Part shown: one piece after another, positions 19,196 through 27,339 of the stretch
How the letters are laid out: the number at the start of each line of letters is the position of its first letter
Position numbering within the stretch: the stretch's first letter is position 1
Source of the DNA: Actinobacteria bacterium UBA4426
GTDB taxonomy: Bacteria; Actinomycetota; Actinomycetes; S36-B12
Length of the DNA: 64,000 bases
Direction: 5' to 3'
Assembly: GCA_002390705.1 (NCBI GenBank)
Contig: DGQA01000016.1
Coordinates: 1-64,000 of the forward strand
Program-made: the position numbers and the translations under genes
The notes under the pieces: model-generated
What the model was told of the DNA's origin: nothing
Databases searched by the model: none
Seen by the model: the letters and a program-made list of their open reading frames with translations, nothing else

Positions 19196-19851
19196 GAGTC
19201 GCGATCGCGGGTGCTGGCAAAGTAGGTCGGGCAATCGCTCGTGAGCTCCTGCAGAACGGACACGAGATTCTGCTGCTGGACCGCGATGCCGCTTTGGCCA
19301 AACCGGGAATTGTCGAGGGCGCCGAGACCCTCATGGCTGACGCCTGTGAAATTACCGCCTTGGAAGAGGCGCGACTCTCGCAATGCGACGTTGTTGTAGC
19401 AGCAACCGGAGATGACAAGGTCAATTTGGTGGTATCGCTTCTTGCCAAAACCGAATTTGGAGTGTCACGAGTAGTCGCCCGCGTCAACCACCCAAAGAAC
19501 GAATGGATGTTTGACGACTCCTGGGGAGTCGACGTGGCCGTCTCGACCCCGCGCATGCTCTCCGCGTTAGTCGAAGAAGCCGTATCCGTCGGTGACCTCG
19601 TTCGTCTATTTTCATTCCGTCAGGGAGAAGCCGATTTGGTGGAAATCACCTTGGCTTCTGACTCCCCTGTGGCCGGGCAACGCGTTGGCGAGCAGAACTG
19701 GCCCGAAGACACGGCACTTGTTGCAATTGTTCGAGGCAACCGCGTAATTGCACCGAGTTCTGACGACTCACTTGAGGTGAGCGACGAACTTATATTTGTT
19801 GCAGCCGCTCACCAAGAGAACACCTTGCAAGACATGCTTGGTCATTCCTGA
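19192..19851 (+). CDS. ceoC: TrkA-type NAD-binding potassium uptake protein (second of pair)
   Basis: A 219-residue RCK protein with the nucleotide-binding motif 'RVAIAGAGKVGRAIARELL' at the N-terminus, an acidic Asp after strand 2 ('LLLDRDAAL') and a TrkA-C domain ending around residue 215. It is translationally coupled to the preceding paralogue by a 4-bp ATGA overlap, so both are probably made in equal amounts and act as a heteromer. Its 3' end overlaps the convergent DUF3159 gene by 10 bp. Confidence 0.9.
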   Translation: MRVAIAGAGKVGRAIARELLQNGHEILLLDRDAALAKPGIVEGAETLMADACEITALEEARLSQCDVVVAATGDDKVNLVVSLLAKTEFGVSRVVARVNHPKNEWMFDDSWGVDVAVSTPRMLSALVEEAVSVGDLVRLFSFRQGEADLVEITLASDSPVAGQRVGEQNWPEDTALVAIVRGNRVIAPSSDDSLEVSDELIFVAAAHQENTLQDMLGHS

Positions 19852-20531
19852 TCTTTGCTTGCTTCCAAACTATTGTGAACGGGTTGCAGCAGTCGATATG
19901 TGAAGTAGGCGCTGGCCAAAAATAGTGGCCAGCCCATTACCACTTTCATTACTCCCAATGCTCCGATCGCCCCCGCCAAATACAGCGGAAGTTGAACCGC
20001 AAGACGCAAAAAGAACATGACTACCCAGATCCACGTAGCCGCAGCGGCAGCCCGCCTGTATTGCGTTACCGTGCGCCATTTCGTGCCCGATCCTGTGAAA
20101 AAGCCCAGGAACACTCCAAATAGCGGCCACCCAACGAGTATCGAAATCAGAAATGCGGTGCCATATGCGGCGTTGGTCAGCAGTCCCGGCAGAAAGAAGT
20201 TCTCAGCCTTCCCTGTCATGGCGGAAAACCCTGCAGCAATGCCAACTCCAATTAAACCTGCAATAACTTGTTGCAATGAGTCCTTACGAATAATCCGAAT
20301 CACCGCGATTGTCACACCCACTATTACCGCTGCCCCGATTGCGACCTGTAAATTATCTGATCGCAACAGATACACAATGACGAACACCAATGTCGGAGCG
20401 CCACTGTCAAAAAGCCCACGCCACCCGCCGATTGCACGATCAAGCATGATCCGTTCAGCACGAATGTCCTCAATGCTCTCGCGTTCCAAACCGTGCTCTA
20501 CGTCCTCGCCACTGTGCTCTGGTTCACTCAT
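19842..20531 (-). CDS. DUF3159 integral membrane protein
   Basis: 229 residues. A charged N-terminus of about 30 residues is followed by six or so hydrophobic helices with the family pattern 'GGWRGLFDSGAPTLVFVIVY' and later 'GWPLFGVFLGFFTG..WR'. The function is unknown; the family is restricted to actinobacteria. It is the last gene of a five-gene minus-strand run, and its start overlaps the OB-fold gene stop by 4 bp (ATGA). Confidence 0.87.
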   Translation of the reverse strand: MSEPEHSGEDVEHGLERESIEDIRAERIMLDRAIGGWRGLFDSGAPTLVFVIVYLLRSDNLQVAIGAAVIVGVTIAVIRIIRKDSLQQVIAGLIGVGIAAGFSAMTGKAENFFLPGLLTNAAYGTAFLISILVGWPLFGVFLGFFTGSGTKWRTVTQYRRAAAAATWIWVVMFFLRLAVQLPLYLAGAIGALGVMKVVMGWPLFLASAYFTYRLLQPVHNSLEASKDQE

Positions 20532-20902
20532 CGGGACAAGGGCCTCAATTCGTATCGGGGATTAAAAATAGTCGGACGTTCGCTATTGCACGTTAATCGC
20601 CCGCACACTTTCATCGTGCGTCCGGCAACTATCCCAGGGATGGATCGGCGACCCATCCACACGACGGTAACGACTCCGGAGCCGTCGTAGAGTTCAATTT
20701 CTAATGCCGGATTTTTGATCGTGGGTGCAATGCTCACGCTACGGACAGTTCCTACCACCTCGATGTGAGCACCAGGTTGGCACTGATCAATCTGTTGGAT
20801 CTCCGCGTCTCCGAAGGCCCCAAATGTTTCCTGCAACTCACGAGACTCTAGCTGCGTCGTGGTAGCGGTAAACCTGCGGTAAGCCTTCGCAATGGCATTC
20901 AT
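20528..20902 (-). CDS. OB-fold nucleic-acid-binding domain protein
   Basis: A 124-residue protein with an OB-fold of the kind found in RecG/RecJ-type DNA-binding domains: 'GAHIEVVGTVRSVSI' at the first strand, 'LEIELYDGSGVVTVVWMG' at strands 2-3, and 'GRTMKVCGRLT' at strand 4. Probably binds single-stranded nucleic acid. It lies between DUF3710 (5 bp away) and DUF3159 (4-bp overlap), the standard actinobacterial order. Confidence 0.85.
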   Translation of the reverse strand: MNAIAKAYRRFTATTTQLESRELQETFGAFGDAEIQQIDQCQPGAHIEVVGTVRSVSIAPTIKNPALEIELYDGSGVVTVVWMGRRSIPGIVAGRTMKVCGRLTCNSERPTIFNPRYELRPLSR

Positions 20903-20907
20903 CTAAC

Positions 20908-21549
20908 TTAGCGAATCTCTGTTATTTCGGGGCCACGAACGAAAGGGTTAATCCCGGCCGATTTTATTGGCGCAGCCTTGTCGGTATTGGTATTTTCTGG
21001 CAAATTCAAAACAATCGGAGCTCCTGGTGCCATGGCCGTATCACCACGAGAAACCACCGCGCTTTCAAAAATTAGGCCGAGCCGAGCTCCGGCATCAATA
21101 TCCCGGGCAGCGGCACCCATAAACACCGCGCGCAGGAACCACCGGGGCCCGTCCACCCCCACGAAGCGCACGGGCTGCAGTCCCGCAGTGTCGCCGACCG
21201 CTTGCACCTGCGCCAGTAATTCCGTGCCGTATTTTCCTTCGGCTTCCTCCACCAAACCACCAGCGCTGTTCACGGAAGTTTTAAGTGACTCCAAAACTTC
21301 AGCCCACATGCCACTTGATTTCCGCGATGCATACGGCTGAAGTTGCATGCCAGAATCGCCATCTCGCAACGTCAACAAAGAAATGCGCCCGGTCGATTTG
21401 TCAGCCTGGACTTGCACCTCGACGCCTTCGGGGACCCTGAGTCGAAGTGCCCCAAAGCTCACAACGCGATCGCCAACGGACTCCACCAGAGGCACACCCG
21501 AATCCGATTCGTCCCATGGTCCACCGCTTACGCCCCGCTCAAATTCCAT
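20908..21549 (-). CDS. DUF3710 family protein
   Basis: A 213-residue soluble actinobacterial protein with an acidic N-terminus followed by the conserved core 'VSFGALRLRVPEGVEVQVQ' and 'GPRWFLRAVFMGAAA'. The function is unknown. It lies directly downstream of dut and upstream of the OB-fold gene, so it may belong to a nucleotide or DNA maintenance operon, which is inference from context only. AGAGGA ahead of the ATG serves as the ribosome-binding site. Confidence 0.86.
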   Translation of the reverse strand: MEFERGVSGGPWDESDSGVPLVESVGDRVVSFGALRLRVPEGVEVQVQADKSTGRISLLTLRDGDSGMQLQPYASRKSSGMWAEVLESLKTSVNSAGGLVEEAEGKYGTELLAQVQAVGDTAGLQPVRFVGVDGPRWFLRAVFMGAAARDIDAGARLGLIFESAVVSRGDTAMAPGAPIVLNLPENTNTDKAAPIKSAGINPFVRGPEITEIR

Positions 21550-21598
21550 ATTCGTATCCTCTCATCCGTCACTGATAGCGCGCGCAGACCGGTGGGAA

Positions 21599-22033
21599 TC
21601 AACCACTGGACCCGAAGCCTCGTTCGCTGCGCACAGACCCCGGTAATTGCTCCACTTCGACAATTCTGATCTCCGGTATCTCCTGAATCACCAATTGCGC
21701 AATCCGATCCCCGCGCGAGATTGAGATTTTTGTGACCGGGTCTGCGTTATGGCCGATTACAGATATCTCTCCCCGATAACCCGCGTCGATTGTTCCTGGA
21801 GCGTTGAGCAACGAGAATCCTGCCTTAATAGCCATGCCACTGCGAGGATGGATCAAGCCCACGAATCCCGGTGGCAATGCGATTGCAATCCCCGTGGGAA
21901 TGAGTAGCCGCTGCCCGGGCTCAATCTGTACGTCGGTGCGAGCCCGAAGATCCAATCCGGCGTCACCCGGATTCTCGGTTCCTGGAAGGGGTAGCCCCGG
22001 GTCCAGCCGGTGAATCAGCAGTTCATGCATCAT
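21599..22033 (-). CDS. dut: dUTP diphosphatase
   Basis: A 144-residue trimeric-type dUTPase that hydrolyses dUTP to dUMP, keeping uracil out of DNA and supplying dTMP synthesis. All five motifs are present: DAGLDLR (24-30), PRSGMA (63-68), GTIDAGYRGEI (80-90), RGDRIAQLV (107-115) and a C-terminal P-loop-like RSERGFGSSG. Two consecutive ATGs open the gene, and the first overlaps the thioesterase stop (22030-22033). Confidence 0.95.
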   Translation of the reverse strand: MMHELLIHRLDPGLPLPGTENPGDAGLDLRARTDVQIEPGQRLLIPTGIAIALPPGFVGLIHPRSGMAIKAGFSLLNAPGTIDAGYRGEISVIGHNADPVTKISISRGDRIAQLVIQEIPEIRIVEVEQLPGSVRSERGFGSSG

Positions 22034-22608
22034 GGGTTCATCTCAAAATCACTCGCCCCTGGCATGGTGGCTTCTATACTGGATCGGTCACCATTTGTGA
22101 GAAAATGTTCAACACCGACTTGAATAAAGATCGCTTTGGCCTCGACCACAACCGGACCCGTCTCACTATTGAGACGAACCGAAGCCACGGCAAAAACTTT
22201 ACGCCTCTGCGTGCCCACGATTTCTGCGTGAATGTGCAGCACGGAACCAACGGGCACTGGCTTAATGAACTCGCACTCCAGTCGCCCAGTCACGGCAGGT
22301 TTGCCCAGCAACCAATTCAATGATCCCAAAACTTCGTCGATTGCCGCACTGAGTAACCCACCATGCGCTAGGCCAGGGGCCCCTTGGTGGTACTTGGTGA
22401 CCGTGAAGGTGCCATCAATAGTGAGACCCTTACCCGCGTGCATTCGCATGTGTAAACCAGTCTCATGATCGTCTCCACATCCAAAGCAAGATCTGAAGTG
22501 GGACGGAATCAAATCGCCCAATGCCGGCGCATTTAACGCCCGTTGGGGTATTTCCGTGCCATCTGGCAATGCGCCACCGGATGTGTGCGCCAAAGGTTTC
22601 GTAGACAT
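22030..22608 (-). CDS. PaaI-type hotdog-fold thioesterase
   Basis: A 192-residue protein whose central part has the acyl-CoA thioesterase hotdog pattern 'GAPGLAHGGLLSAAIDEVLG', with Asp as the likely catalytic acid, followed by 'TGRLECEFIKPVPVG'. The substrate is unknown. A 'CFGCGDD' motif lies before the hotdog domain. It heads a five-gene run with dut, DUF3710, the OB-fold protein and DUF3159, and is divergent from DUF3093, with the two start codons about 23 bp apart. Confidence 0.85.
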   Translation of the reverse strand: MSTKPLAHTSGGALPDGTEIPQRALNAPALGDLIPSHFRSCFGCGDDHETGLHMRMHAGKGLTIDGTFTVTKYHQGAPGLAHGGLLSAAIDEVLGSLNWLLGKPAVTGRLECEFIKPVPVGSVLHIHAEIVGTQRRKVFAVASVRLNSETGPVVVEAKAIFIQVGVEHFLTNGDRSSIEATMPGASDFEMNP

Positions 22609-22619
22609 GACCCATGCAC

Positions 22620-22625
22620 CATACT
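22620..22625 (+). promoter_or_regulatory. Putative -10 box of leaderless DUF3093 mRNA
   Basis: CATACT lies 6 nt before the ATG at 22632. It supports that ATG over the in-frame ATG at 22614. Confidence 0.35.
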
Positions 22626-22631
22626 CCGGAC

Positions 22632-23111
22632 ATGCTGTATCGCGAGCGACTACTGCCTGGTCCCCTGATTCTCGCCCTGGGAGTGGCCCTATTTCTCATG
22701 GTCGGTGCCGCCTACTCTCGCGCATTCGGATCGGTTTTGGGGGTTGCCTTAGGGCTATTGGTGAGCGCCCTCTTTATAGGATTTGCTTGTGCAACGGCAC
22801 CTTATATTCGGCTTGAGGAAAGTGACGGCGCCTGCTTTCTCACCGCGGGAAGGGCCCGCATCAGCATCGAGATAGTTGGCTCAGTATCGCAATTGAGCCC
22901 AGATCGACGGGTTGAGATCCGCCGCGGGCGATCTGCAGACACCGCATTTAGTCTGATCAGAGGTTCGCTCCCTGTTGTCGAGCTGGAAATTTTAGACCCA
23001 CTTGACCCCCACGGATTGTGGTGCTTATCTACGCGAAACCCACAGGAACTCATCCGCGCAATCACCACCGCGAAAGGACCCAAAAATAGCTCAACAGACA
23101 CGCGGTGGTAG
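22632..23111 (+). CDS. DUF3093 membrane protein
   Basis: About 159 residues beginning 'MLYRERLLPGP', the usual DUF3093 opening. Two hydrophobic helices (roughly residues 10-30 and 33-55) are followed by a beta-rich soluble part ending 'LDPHGLWCLSTRNPQEL', a family signature. The function is unknown. An upstream ATG at 22614 would add six residues. It is divergent from the thioesterase-dut operon, as in other actinobacteria. Confidence 0.82.
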   Translation: MLYRERLLPGPLILALGVALFLMVGAAYSRAFGSVLGVALGLLVSALFIGFACATAPYIRLEESDGACFLTAGRARISIEIVGSVSQLSPDRRVEIRRGRSADTAFSLIRGSLPVVELEILDPLDPHGLWCLSTRNPQELIRAITTAKGPKNSSTDTRW

Positions 23112-23120
23112 AAAAGTACT

Positions 23121-23381
23121 ATGTCCGAAATAGATACCCACGAAGCTGCACAGAACAATCTCGTAATCCATGTGCTTGCACCCCTTGCGGCCATGGGTGC
23201 GACTTGGGCGGCCCGCAAGGCACTCGATACCGGTTACCGCTCCGTGACCGGCCGCAACGCCCCCAATTCGCAAGACCTGCAAGCCCGGTTGGGTTCAGCA
23301 GTAATGTGGGCGGCAATTACGGCAGCCAGCGCGGCTGTCGTTGAAGTGGCCGTCTTTAGGTTCTTAGCGAAAAAAGCTTAA
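23121..23381 (+). CDS. DUF4235 small membrane protein
   Basis: An 86-residue protein with the DUF4235 pattern: a helix 'LAPLAAMGATWAARKALDTGY' early on and a second hydrophobic helix 'AVMWAAITAASAAVVEVAVF' at the C-terminus. The function is unknown. It follows DUF3093 by 9 bp, so cotranscription is likely, although TAGAAA at 6 nt from the ATG could also give a leaderless start. The 3' end overlaps the convergent DUF4193 gene by 4 bp. Confidence 0.82.
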   Translation: MSEIDTHEAAQNNLVIHVLAPLAAMGATWAARKALDTGYRSVTGRNAPNSQDLQARLGSAVMWAAITAASAAVVEVAVFRFLAKKA

Positions 23382-23674
23382 GCACAATCCTTGCACATCG
23401 GTCCAGATTTCCCCTCGTGGTCAAACTGACTTCGATGTCGGACCAAGAAACATGACACGCATGTGAATTCATCTGTTTGTTTGGGAACTACCTCAACTGT
23501 CAGGTTCTCCGCGGAAAGGTCCGCTCCGGGCAACTCAATGGATTCCGCAAGTTCGGCTTCGTCCACATCCACCGGAGAAGAAGCCTTCTCGGCTTGCTGG
23601 GCTTTGAGGTCCTCAAGGCTGTCCTCAGCAAGTTCCTCATCCGTCTTGCGTGGGGCGTCGTAATCGGTAGCCAT
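23378..23674 (-). CDS. DUF4193 zinc-ribbon-like protein
   Basis: A 98-residue acidic protein ending in two cysteine pairs, 'CVSCFLV' and 'CKDC', which probably bind zinc. The start 'MATDYDAPRKTDEE' is highly characteristic of actinobacterial DUF4193. Family members are abundant small proteins, but their role is unknown. TGAGGC about 6 nt before the ATG is the ribosome-binding site, and CACAAT about 17 nt further upstream could be the -10. Confidence 0.9.
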   Translation of the reverse strand: MATDYDAPRKTDEELAEDSLEDLKAQQAEKASSPVDVDEAELAESIELPGADLSAENLTVEVVPKQTDEFTCVSCFLVRHRSQFDHEGKSGPMCKDCA

Positions 23675-23822
23675 GGTGCCTCATTCCCTTGCATTGTGCG
23701 GTCCCCCGAAACTCACTTCCGGTGTGCGCGCAGATTGTGCCTCATGCACTTTCGGCGCCTTCATCTGGGGGCCTTTCCGTCTCGGTGCGACCAATTCCTA
23801 GAGGCTCATGCCACAATGCGCT

Positions 23823-24341
23823 ATGCCTATTTATGCATTGGGAGACAAGAGCCCCTCAATTGACCCAACAGCTTTTGTACATCCTGATGCGGTATTGATC
23901 GGCCAGGTGATCGTTGGTCCTACATCGAGTATTTGGCCTGGTGCCGTTCTTCGCGCCGACCACGGAAAGATCATTATTGGTGCTGGCACTTCGATTCAAG
24001 ATGGCACCGTCATTCACTGTACGGATACACACGACACAATTATTGGCGACCACTGCGTGATTGGGCATGGAGTGCACCTTGAAGGGTGCCGGATTGAATC
24101 TGGCTCGCTCATCGGCTCCCACGCGGTTGTTTTACACAACGCCGTAGTGGGTCCCACCTCACTTGTCGGTGCATGTGCGCTAGTAGGCAACAACAAAAAG
24201 GTCCCTCCCAATGCGCGCGCATTAGGTGTCCCCGCTGTGATCACAGAAGGAGTGGTTACCACTTCAGACATTGAACCCGCTGCCCAGATATATATCAGGA
24301 ATGCGCAGTGGTACTCAGAGGACTTGCGACTCCTTGAGTAG
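23823..24341 (+). CDS. Gamma-carbonic-anhydrase-family hexapeptide protein
   Basis: A 172-residue left-handed beta-helix protein with hexapeptide repeats. 'GDHCVIGHGVHLEGC' and 'LIGSHAVVLHN' supply candidate zinc histidines. The family interconverts CO2 and bicarbonate in some members, while in many bacteria (PaaY/YrdA types) activity is unproven. The ATG at 23823 is preceded by CACAAT at 5 nt; an in-frame ATG at 23808 is an alternative. The 3' end overlaps suhB on the other strand by 27 bp. A beta-class enzyme occurs at 35873-36394. Confidence 0.86.
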   Translation: MPIYALGDKSPSIDPTAFVHPDAVLIGQVIVGPTSSIWPGAVLRADHGKIIIGAGTSIQDGTVIHCTDTHDTIIGDHCVIGHGVHLEGCRIESGSLIGSHAVVLHNAVVGPTSLVGACALVGNNKKVPPNARALGVPAVITEGVVTTSDIEPAAQIYIRNAQWYSEDLRLLE

Positions 24342-25160
24342 TACCTCATGGGCACCCACCGACCGCAGCATCTGCGAAAATTCAGTAAAAATTCCGGGTG
24401 AACTCGCTACTAAGAGTTTGCCAAGATCCCCGTCGATCGGTGCCGCCACCTGTCCACCTGCCAGATCAACGATTAGCGCTCCTGCCGCATAATCCCAAGG
24501 GTTGAGGCCCGTTTCATAGTAGGCGTCGAAGAGCCCACTTGCCAACCAGCACAGATCCACCACTGCACAGCCAGAACGACGCACGTCTGCGACTTTGGGC
24601 AGCACCTCGGTGAGCACTTCGGCTTGCAACCTGCGGCGTGTGGCTGAATACCCAAAACCCGTTGACAGCAGTGCTTTAGACAGATCTTTGCTCTCCCTCA
24701 CCTGTAATTTCTCGATGGAATCACCCGTGATGCAAAAGGCCCCAATGCCAGCGATGCCCAGATAGCTCTTGTGAGTTTCTGGAATCGAAATCATGCCCAC
24801 TTGCACTTCGCCATCGACTTCAACCGCGACGGACACGCCCCACAGCGGGATCCCAAAAAGGTAATTAACGGTTCCATCAAGCGGGTCAATTATCCAGCGC
24901 ACGCCCGAACTCCCCGTCCGATCAGCGCCTTCCTCACCCAAAATTGAGTCATCAGGCCGAGCAGACGTGATGAGATCCACGATGAGGGCCTCCGCGCCTC
25001 GATCCATTTCACTCACCAAGTCAGAACCGCTAGATTTCGTGTCAATCTCGATCTCCCGTGGCCTCTGGTCTTTGAGAAACGCCCCCGCGGACTGGGCGCA
25101 GATCCAAGCAAGACGTGCAAGGTGATGCTCAGTGAGTAGAGAGTCGATCGAATGCGTCAT
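24315..25160 (-). CDS. suhB: Inositol monophosphatase family protein
   Basis: A 281-residue Mg2+-dependent phosphatase of the IMPase/SuhB family. Metal ligands are in 'GEEGADR' and 'IDPLDGTVNYLFG', and the C-terminal 'WDYAAGALIVDLAGG' is the second signature. It would release inositol from inositol phosphate, relevant to phosphatidylinositol and mycothiol in actinobacteria, but other sugar phosphates are possible. The ATG at 25160 is preferred over an upstream in-frame start that would add 26 basic residues without homology. Divergent from the MFS gene. Confidence 0.9.
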   Translation of the reverse strand: MTHSIDSLLTEHHLARLAWICAQSAGAFLKDQRPREIEIDTKSSGSDLVSEMDRGAEALIVDLITSARPDDSILGEEGADRTGSSGVRWIIDPLDGTVNYLFGIPLWGVSVAVEVDGEVQVGMISIPETHKSYLGIAGIGAFCITGDSIEKLQVRESKDLSKALLSTGFGYSATRRRLQAEVLTEVLPKVADVRRSGCAVVDLCWLASGLFDAYYETGLNPWDYAAGALIVDLAGGQVAAPIDGDLGKLLVASSPGIFTEFSQMLRSVGAHEVLLKESQVL

Positions 25161-25229
25161 TTCGCCAGCCTGCCACATGCGCCCCACAACGCTTTGTGCG
25201 CGTCGCAGGCATAGTAACCTTTCCCTGCG

Positions 25230-26552
25230 ATGTTTCATTCAATTATCCGCCCCTACCGAGATGCACTGAGCATCCATGGGGCTGCAAAGTTTTCCGCTGC
25301 AGGTTTCCTCGCTCGCATGCCACTTGCATTAATTGGTTTGGGGGTGTTGCTTTACATCAGTAATACCACGGGCTCGTACTCTTTGGCCGGTTTTTTGCAA
25401 GCGGTATTCGTTATTTCGGCCGCCCTTGCCGCGGTTATCTCCAGTCGTATGAGCGATCGATACGGGCAAAGAATAATCCTGATCATTTTGCCCAGCCTAT
25501 TTACACTTACGCTTTTTCTGTTTGTTTACGCAGTTTCATCCGAACTTTCGCGTGTAATACAAACCATCCTCGTTGTGATCGCAGGGGCGACCTTCCCTTC
25601 ATTCGGTTCCCTAGTGCGTACCAGGTGGGCCCACGTGACTAGCCAAAAGGAACCGCTTCTTCACAGTGCGTTCGCTTGGGAAAGCGTTCTCGACGAATTG
25701 ATATTCACAATAGGTCCAATCGTGGCCGTGGCCCTCGCTTCTAACGTGAGTTTTGCGAGTCCGATACTCGTGGGCGCCGTCATAACACTCGTGGGTGCAC
25801 TGCTATTGGCAGGACTTGGGGAATCAGCCCCGCCGCCATCGCACCGAAACACACACACAGAACAAGGATCGGCCATTCGCTCGCCAGGCATGATCGCGAC
25901 CGTTTTCGTAGCCTTAGGAATTGGCACGCTCTTCGGCACAATGGACGTCGCGGTTGTGGCTTTTATGCAAAAGTCTGGGGCTCCACAGTTGGCCGGACTC
26001 CCTTTGGCTCTTTTTGCGTTGAGCTCAATGATCGGCGGTTTTGTCTATGGCAGCCGTCACTTCCGAGCTCCACTTTCCCGTCAGTTGACCTACACGATTT
26101 TGATCACCACCGTTATCGTCCTGCCACTGCCGTTCATTGGTTCGGCCCCGGTGCTCATTGGTGCAATCGCCATATCAGGATTTGCAGTTGCCCCCACGTT
26201 AATTGTAACTTTCTCGCTTGCGCAAAGGCTTACACCGCCAAAACTGCTCACTGAAGGCCTTACCTGGACCAACTCCGGTCTCGCTGCCGGCTTTGCGTTC
26301 GGAGCCTCCCTGAGCGGCTTCCTTGTTGATCGAGTCGGCACTCAATTTGCATTCGGTCTGGCAGTGGCTGGTTCCACTATTTCCTTGGCCAGCGTTCTCA
26401 TCGCCGGTGCGAAATGGAATCGGGCCATCGCCCTTCGCGAAATTGCCCTTCGCGGAACAGAACCCACCCTCGTGGCACCGATTACGTGGAATCAGGACCC
26501 AATACCAGGGCCAGCCCCCGGCGCGTTCATAGATAACACGGACAGCAAGTAA
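25230..26552 (+). CDS. MFS transporter
   Basis: A 440-residue protein with about twelve hydrophobic segments. The loop between helices 2 and 3, 'SRMSDRYGQRIIL', matches the major-facilitator signature region. A hydrophilic linker with a His-rich stretch lies mid-protein around residues 205-217. Substrate and direction of transport cannot be inferred. In several actinobacteria an MFS gene stands in this place beside sepH. The stop is 44 bp before the likely sepH start. Confidence 0.87.
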   Translation: MFHSIIRPYRDALSIHGAAKFSAAGFLARMPLALIGLGVLLYISNTTGSYSLAGFLQAVFVISAALAAVISSRMSDRYGQRIILIILPSLFTLTLFLFVYAVSSELSRVIQTILVVIAGATFPSFGSLVRTRWAHVTSQKEPLLHSAFAWESVLDELIFTIGPIVAVALASNVSFASPILVGAVITLVGALLLAGLGESAPPPSHRNTHTEQGSAIRSPGMIATVFVALGIGTLFGTMDVAVVAFMQKSGAPQLAGLPLALFALSSMIGGFVYGSRHFRAPLSRQLTYTILITTVIVLPLPFIGSAPVLIGAIAISGFAVAPTLIVTFSLAQRLTPPKLLTEGLTWTNSGLAAGFAFGASLSGFLVDRVGTQFAFGLAVAGSTISLASVLIAGAKWNRAIALREIALRGTEPTLVAPITWNQDPIPGPAPGAFIDNTDSK

Positions 26553-26584
26553 GTTAGTGTGTGAGAAGTCATCTCTTCTAGCCT

Positions 26585-26590
26585 AAGGAG
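26585..26590 (+). promoter_or_regulatory. Shine-Dalgarno that points to a CTG start for sepH
   Basis: AAGGAG is followed 6 nt later by CTG at 26597, in frame with the SepH homology. The next in-frame stop upstream is TAG at 26579, so no ATG, GTG or TTG is available before the conserved residues. Confidence 0.6.
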
Positions 26591-26596
26591 CACCCC

Positions 26597-27319
26597 CTGA
26601 ATCCCCTGAGCCCACGTGAGATTCAACAGCGGGTACGTGCTGGTGAATCTCCCGAAATGGTGGCGCAGGAGACCGGCTGGGACTTAGAGCGTGTAAATCG
26701 TTATGCGGAACCACCTATGCGCGAACGCGCTTATGTTGCCCAATGTGCAAGCGAAGTTCTGGTTCATCAATATCGTGGCAGTGCAACACTGGCAGAAGTT
26801 GTCGGCAACACCCTAGGACTCACGGTCGAACAGTTGAATTGGGATAGCGCCCACCTCAATGGTCAATGGCTGGTTGAACTCAAGCCACACTTAGGCGCAC
26901 AGTCGCCTACCGATAGTGCCCAGTGGTCATATGAGCCGTCGGGCAAGTCGGTTAATCCACTTAACGCCCTGGCTCGAACCCTGATGGGCCTGGATCCCGC
27001 GCGTGATCCCGGAATTGGCTCGGCGGTGGAGTCAACGATCATCATTGACACTACTGCGGCCGCACTTCAACCTCAACGTGAGAAAGTTGCTCAAGAAACA
27101 CCCGTGGCAACTGTAAAACTTACGGCCGTCCCCGAACTGGAATCGGAAATCTTAGAACTGGTGAATGTAGAGGAACTGCCGGAAGCCTCCGGTGTATTCG
27201 AGGACACACCCGAGAGCGCGCCAGCGCCACCGGCGCCCACAAAAAAGGTGCGCAAAGGCCGGGCCAAGGTCCCCAGCTGGGACGAAATCCTGTTTGGCAA
27301 CAACTCCACGGAGGAATAG
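26597..27319 (+). CDS. sepH: SepH-like cell-division protein (DUF3071), likely CTG start, shortened N-terminus
   Basis: About 240 residues. Residues 4-75 match the helix-turn-helix part of SepH, the actinobacterial FtsZ-binding protein: 'PLSPREIQQRVRAGESPEMVAQETG' is the usual continuation of the family N-terminus. The following 'WDSAHLNGQWLVEL' and 'WSYEP' also fit. The remainder is a low-complexity, Pro/Ala/Glu-rich tail ending in a basic patch and 'PSWDEILFG'. Homology extends 20 codons upstream of the first ATG (26657), and AAGGAG stands at the right distance from CTG 26597. The beta-strand segment that normally precedes this helix-turn-helix is absent, because a stop lies at 26579. Confidence 0.8.
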   Translation: MNPLSPREIQQRVRAGESPEMVAQETGWDLERVNRYAEPPMRERAYVAQCASEVLVHQYRGSATLAEVVGNTLGLTVEQLNWDSAHLNGQWLVELKPHLGAQSPTDSAQWSYEPSGKSVNPLNALARTLMGLDPARDPGIGSAVESTIIIDTTAAALQPQREKVAQETPVATVKLTAVPELESEILELVNVEELPEASGVFEDTPESAPAPPAPTKKVRKGRAKVPSWDEILFGNNSTEE

Positions 27320-27339
27320 CCGAACCCGCAGGTCAGCAG

